Assembly (NCBI GenBank): GCA_030737875.1
Contig: CM060924.1
Location: 148,298,197 to 148,362,196, forward strand
DNA: 64,000 bases
Direction: 5' to 3'
From: Allium sativum
Lineage: Eukaryota > Streptophyta > Magnoliopsida > Asparagales > Amaryllidaceae
Part shown: positions 10,101-21,779 of the stretch, one piece after another
Layout: every line of letters starts with the position of its first letter
Position numbering within the stretch: position 1 is the first letter of the stretch
The notes under the pieces: model-generated
The model's input: only the letters and a program-made list of their open reading frames with translations
Databases searched by the model: none
Told to the model about the DNA's origin: nothing
Made by a program: the position numbers and the translations under genes

Positions 10101-10949
10101 TGATAAGGAAACCTAGTCATAACAAGGGGTGGCAGTCCAAACGATTTTCAAGATTGGTGGCACTACGTTATTACATGATGAAACACGTACGATATACGGC
10201 AAGGGACTGTACACATACATGGAAAGGATGATACGGGTTGGGGTACTAGTACAGTTGGTGCAGAGCAAATAGATATCATAGAAATATTCTATACTTGATA
10301 GAAACCTTACGATGTGATACTTGGTATGAGCCTTGTGATGCTACTTATGGGATGCTATACTTGATTCATCGTGCCCGAAGTTTATCTTGTTACCTTAGTT
10401 TATCTTGCTATCATAGTTTATCTTGTTATCTTAGTTTATCTTGCCTACCATGTCATCATGCTTATGTTTTCTTTTATTTTATTCATGCCATGTTATCTTT
10501 ACCTATTTTTATGCTGAAAGTCACTAGGACTTACTCAGTCTTTATGACTGACACATTTTGTTTCGCCTATTTTTCTTTCGTTTCCCCCCCAGGTTCGCCG
10601 GGTGGGAATACAGCTTAGTTCGGATCTTACCAAGCTCCAAGGCTCTTTCATATATGGCTTGGACCCTCGTTAGCTATGGCTGCTTTACTGCTTTACTTGG
10701 GAAATAATTTATGACTATGGTTTTATGCTTCTTTACTATTGCAAGACAGATTTTGATGTAATGGATTTAATGACATTTTGATGTAAAAGGCTTGATAACT
10801 TACTAGATTTTAAAGAAATGAAATTTCGTTTTTCCCGCTGTTTATATGTTCTGGCTTGTAATATTTCTGTGCATGTTTACCAAGATAATGCTCCACTAAA
10901 GCTAGTGCATTCCCTTTGTGAGTGACCCTAGCAGAGGTGGGGTGTTACA
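7188..10949 (+). repeat. Element B 3' LTR
   Basis: Partner of 1083-4838, beginning TGTAACAACC and ending GGTGTTACA. It includes TATA (7587-7594), donor-like site (7813), twin hairpins (8888-9050), CTTAACC array (about 9105-9595) and acceptor-like AG (10591-10592). It keeps a segment (about 7350-7365) that is missing from the 5' copy. Confidence 0.9.
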
Positions 10950-11231
10950 GAAGAAGACGAGAGAAAACGGGTCAGACATAAAGCTTGGTAAGCTCAGTGA
11001 TTTTCAGCATGTAAACAAGAAAAAGGACCGTGACATGAATAAACTGAATATAGGGCAATACCATAGTAGCAAGATAACCTAAGACAAGATAAGGCAAGAT
11101 AAACTGAATATGGTATTGCACCCTTTTCTATTTCTCTGCACCTACTAAAAATTGTTTCAACCAGCCTCAAGTATTCATAATAAAATGATCCCTTTATCGA
11201 TCGGCTTCTACTCGCATGCATTTATTACTTG
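10950..11231 (-). repeat. Element A 5' LTR, segment 2 (between B and F)
   Basis: A 282-bp island of the A LTR. Its left end (GTCTGACCCGTTTTC in sense) matches the branch-site block of the other LTRs and continues segment 1. Its right end is ACTTG (11227-11231), the target duplication of F. Confidence 0.8.
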
Positions 11232-13906
11232 TGTAACACCCCACCTCCGCTAGGGTCACTCACAAAGGGAATGCACTAGTTTTCGAGAGGTATTATTCTA
11301 GTAAACAGGCATAGAGATAACACAAGATAGAACATAAGTAAAACAGAGTATATAAAGTAGCGGATAAAATTTATAAACCAAATCTCATTACTGAAAAATA
11401 GAGTCAAAACCTCTTACATCAAAATACCAAGTCATTATTTCATTACATCATGTTCTAAAGAAGCAAAGTACTTAAAATAACATAAGTAAATCATTATTCC
11501 CCGTAATAGCAAGAGTGCAGCCATAGCATAGCTCAAACCGTAATTGAGCCGTTAGAAAAGCAAGCTAAGTCCAAGCTAAGAGCTAGAGTTTCCTCCCTGA
11601 GAACCTGAGGGGGGGAAACGAAAGAAAAGAGGTGGAAGAAAACGGGTCAATCATAAAGACTGGTAAGCCCTAGTGACTATCAGTATAAAAACTAATAAAA
11701 TTAACTAGACAAGAGAAACTGAGATTAAACATAAAGATAATATTTGGACTGGCATGAAAACTAAAGATAACAAGATAATTGTGGCATCGCATATACAAGA
11801 TTCACTGTACCAAGTGTACTAGTATTCTAACCCATGTCAAGTATAAATCAAGAAATGATCCCTATGCCCAATAACATGAAATGACCTAATACGGGGTCCA
11901 ATAGTCCAACCTAATCGATCGGCTCTAACTCGTCGTGTGTCGGTGTCATACGGCCCAAACCCGGAATGTAGTCGCTCTGTGCTAGGTCCACCCTAGGGTG
12001 TATCAAGCCCTAGGATGTCAACCACTGACACAGTTCAAGCATGCACAGTGTAGCCCTACAGGTGCCCACGCCTACTTTTTCAAATCCGGACTAAGTGCAC
12101 GACCCTAGTCCGCCTGAACCTACAATGGCGCACATAACTCAGCCATCATTTTTGGTCGCTTACAGTCAGCCCAGTAATCGTGCCCCACCCTGCCTAGTCC
12201 CCAGGGTATCTTGATACTCCTAAGTGGGTTACTGCTGAAAAGGACCACGCAGCTAGGGTTTCTAATGGTTAAGTGTTGTCATTAAAAAGGTCATGACTTA
12301 ACCCTATCCAAACATGTATCTAGTTGGTTAAGTGTGTACAAGCAGTTCAAGACTTAACCCTATCAAATCAAGTGTCAAGTTGGTTAAGTATATTCAAGTG
12401 GTCCATGACTTAACCTTAGCATTTGGCATTAATTTACTTAATGCACCCCAACCTCTCACATTAGACTTGGTTATGGTTATTGGATGTGCCGGGCGGGTCC
12501 GGGCAGCTTTACACCGTAACTTAGTCTAACCTCGGGTTTCAAGTGCCATATGACCAACTACTCAAATTGGGTCCTATTATTTGCAACTACTGGATTCGCC
12601 GGGCGGTTCCGGGCAGGTTTACGTTGCAAATTCAACCCAACCTCGAGTTGGCCATTTTTAAGTTATCTAATTGTCATGTCCCAAATTCATGTTTTCAAGC
12701 TTATTCTCATGTTAAGTTTACATGTCATATTTTCATTTCAATATCATGTCAATTTCAAGTTTTCCTATTATACCCAAAACGTGTCCCCAACGTACGTGAA
12801 TCCGAATCAATATAACATGTCAAAAACAGGGAATAACACAAAAGGATAGTCATAGGATGGCAAAGGTGTTTACAAGTTAAGCATGATGATTATGACATTA
12901 CAGAAATAAGAAATAAGGTCTAAATTATCAAACTTGGCAAATTATGGTAATAGACATGGCAATAGATTGACATAAGATGATAACCCCAAATAATAGTTTC
13001 AACATCACAGGCATGTTAAGATAAAGGTCATGAGGGGTTTTAGGTTGTACATGAATATGCCCCAAATCAAGTTCATACAGATATTCCATAAGTTAAGATA
13101 GATGAATAGATCTAGGGTGTACAAAACTAGATCCAAAATAATAGATTTAAAACGAATAGTCATAGGGTAAAGGCATACAATTATAGATCCGGTCTAGTTA
13201 TCATGTTTAGGCCTAATTTCAGTTTACATCGTGTTCAGGTTAAATTTATAGTTTAGATCTAAGAGTGACAAGGGCTTACAGATTGTGGTCTAGAGAATAA
13301 GAAAGCAAAAGAGTAAAAGAAGAAGCTCTAGCAAATCCCCAAATCAACGTAGCTCAACGAAGTCTTGAATAGCCCCCTTTTCTCTACCCTTCCAGTCAGA
13401 ATTCCAGCAGCATAAGGCCAGGAAGAAATGGTGTAGAGAGTCTAGGGTTATGGGCTGTTTATATAGGGTTTAGGGAGTGAACAGTGACTGAAATTCGAAC
13501 CAGAAACACAAGAAGGGATTCTGGCCCAAAAACAGCTTCGGGGACTAGGTCGACACCCAAGTCGACTGCGCAGTCGACCTGGTCTGGGGGGTGTCGACTA
13601 CCCAGTCGACCTGGGTGCTGGGCGGGAAATTTCCCGCCTAGTCTGCTCTGGGTTTGAATTCGAATTTGAACTCGAAATTCGAATTTGAACTCGAAATTCG
13701 AACTGCTTTGAACTTGAAATTTTCTGAAACTTTGGAGAGCCATATCTTGGTCATACGGACTCCGATTTTCGAAAACTCGGACTCGTTTCCAACCAGAATT
13801 TCGAGACGAACGTAATGGCGTAACCCGTTGCCCTTGATTCTTATTTTAAAAATTAAATTCTGCCATGATTTATAGTTATAACACGTTATAAATACGGGTT
13901 GTTACA
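11232..13906 (-). repeat. Element F 3' LTR
   Basis: On the minus strand it runs from TGTAACAACCCG (at 13906) to GGTGTTACA (at 11232). In sense it holds a GTCGAC cluster (13549-13610, five copies), TATA box (13458-13465), donor-like site (13279), hairpin modules (12461-12640), a short CTTAACC array (about 12260-12416) and acceptor-like AG (11605-11606). Confidence 0.9.
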
Positions 13907-14515
13907 TTCTCCCCTCCTTACAGGATTTCGTCCCCGAAATCTCTAAGTTAGGAAGAACGCATCCTACCATCCAACATCCATCTTCTCAAAACATCATCCA
14001 CAAGCAACCATTGTCCTTAAGAAATTTCTATAGTTGTATGAATATATGCAGTAAGTGGGTGTATATGTACTTATCTAATGCAAAAGATCAGGTGGTTACT
14101 GATTCAGTAAACCTCCTCAATGCAAAATATGTTAGTGTGATGAGTCTACATGTATGCAAGTTCCTAACATAATTTTATAATCTCTACATGAGTGCACAAA
14201 CATCATCCATATGCAACGTCCACTTGATAGCATAACAAATTCCATCCATGTACAAAAATAAGCACCCATGCATATGCAACATGAAAATGTGTCTGAGCCG
14301 ATCTAGTGCCTAATGTGTGTCATGCATCCACTAGCAATCACTGGCATACACTTGAAACCATTTGCAAACATCAAACATAACATGTTTCAAATACATGTTT
14401 ACATCCAAAAAGGGTTCTACCTAAGGTTCTCAAGACAAGATTAACTAGACAAACATAGGTAGCAAAAGCATGATATGAAAGAGTTTCAAGCTTAAAGGAA
14501 AAAGAGATCGAGAAA
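13907..14515 (-). other. Element F polypurine tract and 3' untranslated region
   Basis: The reverse complement of 13907-13920 gives TAAGGAGGGGAGAA, the plus-strand primer next to the 3' LTR. The remainder is non-coding, A/T-rich, with TGCATATGCATG-like words, and resembles the 3' regions of B, C and E. Confidence 0.8.
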
Positions 14516-16513
14516 ATACCCTCAAAAAGAAATGGGTAAAGTGCGCGTATCTTCTCCTCGGTTTCCCAAGTTGCGTCTTCTTGGGCTTCACTCCATTGTA
14601 TTTTACTAGCTTGACTTCTCGATTCCTTAGCTTCTTGATCTCCGTCCCTAAGATACGGATCGAACTTGCCTCGATGTTGCTTCCTTTTCCACTTCTACGC
14701 CTTAAAGGATGCTTGGTTCAACCACTTCGGATGACTCATGTAAGCACTTCCGGAGATGCGAGACATGGAAGACATTGTGTACTCCGGCCAGCCTTTCAGG
14801 TAATTCTACCTTATAGGCCATCTGCCCAATCCTCTCAATGATAGGGAACGGTCCTACGAACCTTGGTGCTAGCTTCCCAACCGCTCCAAAACGAACCACG
14901 TTACGCAAAGGAGAAACTTTTACAAAAACCAAATCTCCGACTTCGAATTCCAAGTCTGTCCTTCTCTTATCCGCATAAGATATCTGTCGGTCTTGGGCCA
15001 TTTTCATCTGTCTTCGAATCAGCTCAACCTTCTCAGAAGTGTCCCTTATCATGTCAGGCCCAAGTATAAGCTTGTCGGTCGTCTCCCACCAACAAGTCGG
15101 TGACTTGCACGGTCTCCCATACAAGGCCTCGAATGGTGCCATCCCTATGCTAGCTTGGTAGCTATTATTATAGGCAAACTCCATGAGAGGGAGATGGTCT
15201 TCCCAAGTACCACCAAAATCAAGAATGCATAGCCTCAAAAGATCCTCTAGTACCCTATTTACCCTTTCGGTATGTCCATCCGTCTGAGGGTGATAGGCTG
15301 TACTTAAATTCAGTCGCGTACCCATTGCTTCTTGCAGACTGTTCCAAAACTGGCTAGTGAAAATCGGGTCACGGTCACTAACTATACTAGAAGGAACCCC
15401 GTGCAACCGTACTATCTCTCGAATGTAAATAGACACTAGCCATGATGTAGTCCTCTTGCTTTTCACCGAAATGAAGTGAGCACTCTTCGTTAGTCTATCA
15501 ACAATGAGCCATATGCTGGTATTCCCTTTCCTTGACCTAGGCAATCCATCCACGAAATCCGTCGAGATACTTTCCCACTTCCATTGCGGGACCTCCAAAG
15601 GATGTAATTGCCCATCGGGCTTCTTCGACTCGACCTTTACTTGTTGGCACACCATGCACTTCGAAACGAACTCTGCCACGTCCTTTTTCATTCCAGCCCA
15701 AAAGAAAATGTGTTTCATATCTCTGTACATCTTATCCCCTCCGGGATGTATAGTCATTTTCGAATGATGTGCCTCTTCGAGAACTTTATTTACTAAGTCT
15801 CCCACTTGTGGGACGCATAGCCTCCCATCGCGCCTTAGCCATCCCTTGTCATCAATAGTATACCTACCAAGGTGACTTGACGTCTCACCTCTAATCAACT
15901 TGTCCATGATCTCGACTATCTGTGGGTCTTCCTTCTGTGAAGCCCCTACTTGGTCTAGGAGTGTAGATCTTAGCTCAAGAGATGTTAATGTACTAGTCAA
16001 TGACTCAACAGCATGTGTAAAATCAAAGGTGGCTATAAACTCTAGACTCTTTCTTTCAACAAACAAGGGACTCAAAGTCAACCTTTTTCTGCTTAGCGCA
16101 TCCGCCACTACGTTACCCTTGCCAGGGGTATAAGCTATATCGAAGTCATACGATGCCAAGAGTTCCATCCACCGCTGTTGCCTTAGATTCAAATCTTTAT
16201 GTGAGAAGAGATACTTAAGCCACTTGTGATCGGTATACAGCTCGAACTTCTCACCTAGAAGATAATGGCACCACGATTTGAGTGCAAAAACAATCGCCGC
16301 CAACTCCAAGTCATGTGTGGGATAGTTCTTCTCATCAACTTTAAGTTGTCTACCCCCGTAGAATATCACCTTCCCTTCTTGCATTAGGACAGCGCCAAGT
16401 CCCGTGCCACGCGCATCTGTAAACACTGTAAACACTGTAAACATCTTACCTCCGTCAGGTAATGCTAGAACTGGAGTTGTGGTAAGGGCTCTCTTGAGTC
16501 TTTGAAAAGCCAT
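14516..16513 (-). pseudogene. pol: Element F pol C-terminal part: RNase H, integrase and chromodomain
   Basis: A 603-codon frame (16513-14702). RNase H carboxylates are visible at D33, E70, D95 and D139. The integrase zinc finger has H250, H256, C286 and C289, followed by the catalytic set D319, D380 and E416 with the usual 35-residue spacing, then the GPF motif (RFVGPFPI). TAA at 14702-14704 cuts the frame; the chromodomain (sense motif WSEAQEDATWETEE, to about 14516) follows after further frame changes. In-frame oddity: a 9-bp repeat near 16425-16440 duplicates FTV just before the RNase H catalytic Asp. This part would remove the RNA template and integrate the cDNA; the chromodomain is thought to steer insertion to heterochromatin. 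Confidence 0.88.
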
Positions 16514-16514
16514 C

Positions 16515-17321
16515 TTACATTCTATGTCCCATGCAAAAAACCAGGTTTTTCTTCGTTAACTTAGTAAGAGGAGCTGAAATCTTAGCGAAGTCCTTAATGA
16601 TCTTCCTATAAAATCCTGCCAAACCGAGAAAACTTCTCACTTCAGTTGCGTTCTTCTGAACTTTCCAGTCTTGCACCGCAACTACCTCTGCGGGGTCAAC
16701 AGCTATGCCTTGCTTGGAAACTACATGCCCAAGAAACCAAACTTCCTCTCTCCAAAAATGGCATTTGGAGAACTTAGCCTTTAACCTGTGAGCTCTAAGC
16801 GTATCCATAACTTCCTTGAGATGTCTAGCATGTTCTTCCTCATCCTTTGAGAAGATTAAAATATCGTCCACAAAAACCACTACGAATTTGTTCAGGAACT
16901 CCCTAAACACCCTACTCATCAAGTCTACAAAGTATGCGGGTGCATTTGTTAATCCAAATGGCAAGACGAGCCATTCGAAGAAACCATCTAGAGTCCTAAA
17001 CGTCGTCTTGTCAATGCTAACCTCAGCCACTCTGAGCTGATGGAATCCTATGGGTAGATCGAGTTGAGAGAAAACCGACGCTCCTACAAGTTGGTCAAAA
17101 AGATTGTCGATTCTTGGTAGTGGGTGCCTATTTTTCCTTGTCAGTTTATTTAACTCACGATAGTCGATGCACAGACGAAGCGAACCATCCGCCTTTGTAG
17201 CGAATACCACCGGAGCACCCCATTCAGAAATGCTTCGCCTTATGAAATTTTTCTCAATCAACTCCTTGATTTGCTTACTAAGCTCTCTTCTCTCTTGCGG
17301 AGCCATGTGCCTAACGGGCAA
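16515..17321 (-). pseudogene. pol: Element F pol: reverse transcriptase
   Basis: A 268-codon frame with the RT motifs [28 protein letters not shown] (catalytic D88), [12 protein letters not shown] and FVDD at residues 150-153 ([10 protein letters not shown]), then the connection domain ([12 protein letters not shown]). It runs out near 16535, where an extra T in a homopolymer shifts the frame before RNase H. The two upstream stops at 17355 (TGA) and about 17330 (TAG) separate it from the protease. Catalytic residues are intact, so the damage looks recent. Confidence 0.9.
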
Positions 17322-17354
17322 TGAAACTGGCTAGGCATTATCAACAAGATAAAT

Positions 17355-18016
17355 TCAGAAATCTATTTTGCGCTTAGGGGGTAACCCCTTCACCTCATCG
17401 AAGACATCAGGATATTCTCGTACCACCCTTACAGATTGCAGATCATCGATGGGCGAGTCAAGAGATTCAAGATAACATAACATGACAGGACCCATAGGGT
17501 TACAAGAAATTTCAAGGGAATTACCAAGGCGAGTCATGAGCCTTACTACCCTTCGCTCACAATCAAGAATGACCCTATAATTGGACAGCCAATCCATGTC
17601 CAAAATCAGACCGTATCCCATAAACCCGAGAACATAAGCATTACATGTGAATTCTACGCTAGAGATAGAAATCCTCAGATCAACACAAATCATAAATAGA
17701 TGTGCGGAGCCCCCAATCGGATTAGAAACACTAACAGGATCCTCAACTAGACTAGTACTTAGGTGCAGATTTTCAACAATATCAGAAGAAATAAATGTAT
17801 GCGATGCGCCATAATCGAATAAGGTTCGAATAGGAAAGTCAGAAATGTAAACAAGGCTTTCTACATAAATATTACTACATCGATCAGGAGCTGGAGTGGT
17901 GTTGAGAGCCTGCAACTGCCCTCCAGAAGGTCCTGTGCTCGCTGAGTCTGCCCTTGCCCCTGTACCGGCTTCTTAGGGCAATCCTTACTGAAGTGTCCAG
18001 TCTCCCCACAATGAAA
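17355..18016 (-). pseudogene. Element F protease with second zinc knuckle of gag
   Basis: After the gag stop at 18017-18019, the frame goes on with FHCGETGHFSKDC, the second zinc knuckle, then the aspartic protease (17915-17355). The protease core reads FDYGASHTFIS, whereas related copies have a serine after the catalytic Asp, so this active-site loop is altered. Its C-terminal half (GYGLILDMDWLSNYRVILDC) is normal for gypsy elements. It would cut the Gag-Pol polyprotein. Confidence 0.82.
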
Positions 18017-18901
18017 TCATTCACCTGACTTTCTCTTCCTCTTTCTACATTCTTTGGATATGTGTCCCGTAATCCTACAAAAGTTACACTTCCTCGTCTC
18101 ACATGGCTTGTTGTTATTGTTGTTGCCCTTGTTATTCCTGTTATTTCTGTTGTTCTGATTGCCTCCCCTTTTAAAGTCCACCTTCTTATTCTGAGTCTCA
18201 TCAGGCTTAACCTCTTTCTTCCCCTTATTGTCTTCCTCATTAAGTAAGACCATATCCACCAAGCTTTCATAAGTTGCCCCCATGGGTACATGAGTCATGA
18301 CCAACCCACGTAATGGCTCGTTCAATCCTCGAGCAAAGCATAGAGCCTTTTTCTGGGCCGTGTTGACCAAGTCCAACCCAAACCGAGCAAGTTGAATAAA
18401 TCGGTTCACGTACTCTCTAATGGTCATGCTCCCTTGCTTTAGTGCTAGGAGCCTTTCCATCTGAAGACTCTCTTCTGCTGGCGATAGACACCTAAGCCCA
18501 AATCTTGCTCTAAAGACAACCCAAGTCTCAATTGGCCTAGTAGCGTTGGCGACTTCCCACCAAAATGCAGCCTCCTCTTTCAGTAGCCATGCCGCCAACT
18601 GAACTTTTCTAGGATCATCTACATCAAAGATAACAAATAGGACTTCAGTCTCCTTTAGCCAATTTCTCGCTTGAACAAAGGTCTCGGTCCCCATGAAATC
18701 GTTGCCGCCCATCGCCTTAAAGTCTTTACAAATCTTAGCGAAAGGGTCTACTCGAGGGGGTTGGGGAGGAGGAGGAGGAGGAGCAGCGTTGGCTGGGGGA
18801 ACTACATTAGCTGGCCCCGCGGCCGGTGTTGTAGCCTCAAGGTATCTACGAAACCAGTTGGGTATTTGGACACATTCGGGTAAGTTGAGATCTCCAGACA
18901 T
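18017..18901 (-). pseudogene. gag: Element F gag
   Basis: A 294-codon frame from ATG 18901: PNWFRRYLEA, a proline-rich spacer (residues about 38-50), capsid motifs NDFMGTETFVQARNWLKE, WLLKEEAAFWWEV and REYVNRFIQLARF, an Asn/Arg-rich basic stretch, then a CCHC zinc knuckle (CNFCRITGHISKEC). TGA at 18017-18019 stands where the related element C has the first Cys codon before its second knuckle (GGCFHC), so it is a nonsense change rather than a natural end. Gag packages the RNA; the knuckles bind nucleic acid. Confidence 0.88.
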
Positions 18902-19116
18902 GCTAGAAAAAGAAAAGAAAAAGGATTCAAACGAGGGAACAAAAAGGATAGTGCAAATGGCTTTTGGGGAATAGCCTTTTCAAAAATAAAACTTTTTCTT
19001 GAAAAATGCTTCCTTATAAGTGGTTTTGAAAATAGTTTCAGAAGGTTTTTAAAAACTTTTTATTTTGTAAAAATTTTTTTTTCCTCAGCTTGGCAACCTT
19101 ATGCTCTAATACCAAA
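18902..19116 (-). other. Element F leader and primer-binding site
   Basis: The reverse complement of 19103-19114 is TGGTATTAGAGC, one base different from the tRNA-Met primer site of A, B and E. The remaining leader is A/T-rich and matches the leaders of A, B and E (CCCCAAAAGCCAT-like context next to gag). Confidence 0.85.
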
Positions 19117-19489
19117 TGTAACACCCCACCTCCGCTAGGGTCACTCACAAATGGAATGCACTAGTTTTGGAGAGGTATTATTCTAGTAAACAGGCATAAA
19201 GATAACACAAGACAGAACATAAGTAAAACAGAGTATATAAAGCAGCGGATAAAATTTAAAAACCAAATCTCATTACTGAAAAATAGAGTCAAAACCTCTT
19301 ACATCAAAATACCAAGTCATTATTTCATTGCATCAAGTTCTAAAGAACCAAAGTACTTAAAATAACATAAGTAAATCATTATTCCCCAAAATAGCAAGAG
19401 TGCAGCCATAGCATAGCTCCAACCGTACTTGAGCCGTCAGAAAAGCAAGCTAAGTCCAAGCTAAGAGCAAGAGTTTCCTCCCTGAGAAC

Positions 19490-21165
19490 CTGAGGGGGGG
19501 AAACGAAAGAAAAGAGGTGAAAGAAAACGGGTCAGTCATAAAGACTAGTAAGCCCTAGTGACTATCAGTATAAAAACTAATAAAGTTAACTGGACAAGAG
19601 AAACTGAGATTAAACATAAAGATAATAACTGGACTGGCTTGATCACTAAAGATAACAAGATAAGTGTGTCATCACATATACAAGATTTACTGCACCAATT
19701 GTACTAGTATTCTAACTCATGTCAAGTATAAATCAAGAAATGATCCCTAGGCCCAATAACATGAAATGACCCAATACGGGGTCCAATAGTCCAACCTAAT
19801 CGATCGGCTCTAACTCGTCGTGTGTCGGTGTCATACGGCCCAAACACGGAATGTAGTCACTCTGTGCTAGGTCAACCCTAGGGCGTATCAAGCTCTAGGA
19901 TGTCAACCACTGACACAATTCAAGCACGCACAGTGTAGCCCTATAGCTTCCCACGCCTACTTTTTCAAATCCGGACTAAGTGCACGACCCTAGTCCGCCT
20001 GAACCTACAATGGTGCACCTAACTCAACCGTCATTTTTGGTCGCTTACAGTCAGCCCAGTAATCGTGCCCCATCCCGCCTAGTCCCCAAGGTATGTTGAT
20101 ACTCCTATGTGGGTTACTGCTGAAAAGGACCACGTAGCTAGGTTTTCTAAGGGTTAAGTGTTGTCATTAAAAAGGTCATGACTTAACCCTATCCAAACGT
20201 GTATCTAGTTGGTTAAATGTGTACAAGTAGTTCAAGACTTAACCCTATCAAATCACGTGTCAAGTTGGTTAAGTTTATTCAAGTGGTCCATGACTTAACC
20301 TTAGAATTTGGCATTAATTTACTTAATGCACCCCAACCTCTCACATTAGACTTGGTTATGGTTACAGGATGTGTCGGGCGGGTCCGGGCAGCTTTACACC
20401 ATAACCTAGTCTAACCTCGGGTTTCAAGTGCCATATGACCAACTACTCACATTTGGGTCCTATTATTTGCAACTACTGGATTCGCTGGGCGGTTCCAGGC
20501 AGGTTTACGTTGTAAATTCAACCCAACATCGAGTTGGCCATTTTTAAGTTAACTAATTGTCATGTCCCAAATTCATATTTTCAAGCTTATTCTCATGTTA
20601 AGTTTACATGTCCTGTTTTCATGTCAATATCATGTCAATTTCAAGTTTTCCAATTATACCCAAAACGTATCACCAACGTACGTGAATCCGAATCAATATA
20701 AAATGTCAAAAACAGGGAATAACACTAAAGGATAGTCATAAGATGGCAAAGGTGTTTACAAGTTAAGCATGATGATTATGACATTACAGGCATAAGAAAT
20801 AGGGTCTAAATTATCAAACTTGGCAAATTATGGTAATAGACATGGCCATAAATTGACATAAGGTGATAACCCCAAATAATAGTTTCAACATCACAGGCAT
20901 GTTAAGATAAAGGTCATGAGGGGTTTTAGGTTGTACATGAATATTCCCCAAATCAAGTTCATACAGATATTCCACAAGTTAAGATAGATGAACAGATCTA
21001 GGGTATACAAAACTAGATTCAAAATAATAGATTTAAAAGGAATAGTTATAGGGTAAAGATATGCAATGATAGATCCGGTCTAGTTATCATGTTTAGGCAT
21101 AATTTTAGTTTACATCGTGTTCAGGTTAAATTTACAGTTTAGATCTAAGAGTGACAAGGGCTTAC
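19490..21165 (-). other. Candidate leader intron inside the F 5' LTR
   Basis: In sense: donor CTGTAAGCCC, pyrimidine-rich end CCCCCCCTCAG, and branch CTGAC about 42 bases before the AG. The 3' LTR has the same sites (donor 13279, AG 11605-11606). Support is comparative only. Confidence 0.45.
20344..20530 (-). promoter_or_regulatory. Twin GC-loop hairpins in the F LTR
   Basis: GGTTATGGT (20354-20362) pairs perfectly with ACCATAACC (20398-20406). In the second module of the F 3' LTR, ATTTGCAAC (12579-12587) pairs with GTTGCAAAT (12623-12631). The stem sequences differ from those of B, C and E while pairing is kept; loops retain the CCGGGCGG core. Confidence 0.6.
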
Positions 21166-21779
21166 AGATCATGGTCTAGAGAATAAGAAGCAAAAGAGTA
21201 GAAGAAGAAGCTTTAGCAAATCCCCAAATCAACGTAGCTCTAACGAAGTCTTGAATAGCCCCCTTTTCTCTACTCTTCAAGTCAGAATTCTAGCAGCATA
21301 AGGCCAGGAAGAAATGGTGTAGAGCGTCTAGGGTTAGGGGCTGTTTATATAGGGTTTAGGAGTGAACAAGGACTGAAATTCGAACCAGAAAGACAAGAAG
21401 GGATTTTGGCCCAAAAACATATTCGAGGACAAGGTCGACACCCCAGTCGACTGCGCAGTCGACCTGTTCTAGGGGGTGTCGACTACCCAGTCGACCTGGG
21501 TGCTGGGCGGGAAATTTCCCGCCCAGTCTGCTCTGGGTTTGAATTCGAATTTGAACTCGAAATTCGAACTGTTTTGAACTCTGAAATTTTCTGAAACTTT
21601 GGAGAGCCATATCTTGGTCATACGGATTCCGATTTTCGAAAACTCGGACTCGTTTCCAAGCAGAATTTCGAGGCGAACGTAATGGCATAACCCGTTGGCC
21701 TTGATTCTTAATTTAAAATTAAATTCTGCCTTGATTTATAGTTATAACACATTATCAAAATATGGGTTGTTACAACTTG

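Larger units (their letters stand above)
1083..10949 (+). mobile_element. Element B: non-autonomous long-LTR retrotransposon, inserted in the LTR of A
   Basis: Two LTRs of about 3.76 kb (1083-4838 and 7188-10949) flank only 2349 bp of internal sequence. A tRNA-Met-type primer site (4841-4852) and polypurine tract AAGGAGGGGAGAA (7175-7187) are in place. The flanking 5-mers are AAAGA (1078-1082) and GAAGA (10950-10954), a duplication with one change. Internal coding is reduced to short shreds, so the element fits the LARD class (large retrotransposon derivative), with LTRs far longer than the body. A hand count in one 240-bp LTR stretch (1801-2040 against its partner) gave about 10 differences. 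Confidence 0.9.
11232..21774 (-). mobile_element. Element F: chromovirus-type Ty3/gypsy retrotransposon, the most complete copy in the window
   Basis: A minus-strand element of 10,543 bp with LTRs 11232-13906 and 19117-21774, flanked by a perfect 5-bp duplication ACTTG (11227-11231 and 21775-21779) within the A LTR. It carries gag, protease, reverse transcriptase, RNase H, integrase and chromodomain in the usual gypsy order, all recognisable but interrupted by a few stops and frameshifts. A hand count over the first ~290 bp of the LTRs gave about 11 differences. A chromodomain after integrase places it with chromoviruses; the Tekay/Del branch is inferred. Confidence 0.93.
19117..21774 (-). 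repeat. Element F 5' LTR
   Basis: Partner of 11232-13906. In sense it holds GTCGAC hexamers (about 21430-21495), TATA (21344-21351), donor-like GTAAG (G at 21165), hairpin modules (20344-20530), a CTTAACC array (about 20148-20300), CTGAC branch match (19531-19535) and acceptor-like CTCAG (AG at 19490-19491). The candidate intron is about 1.68 kb, the shortest in the window. Confidence 0.9.

Noticed and set aside
18693..18974. Plus-strand glycine-rich frame
   Set aside because: Shadow of the proline-rich spacer of the F gag on the minus strand.
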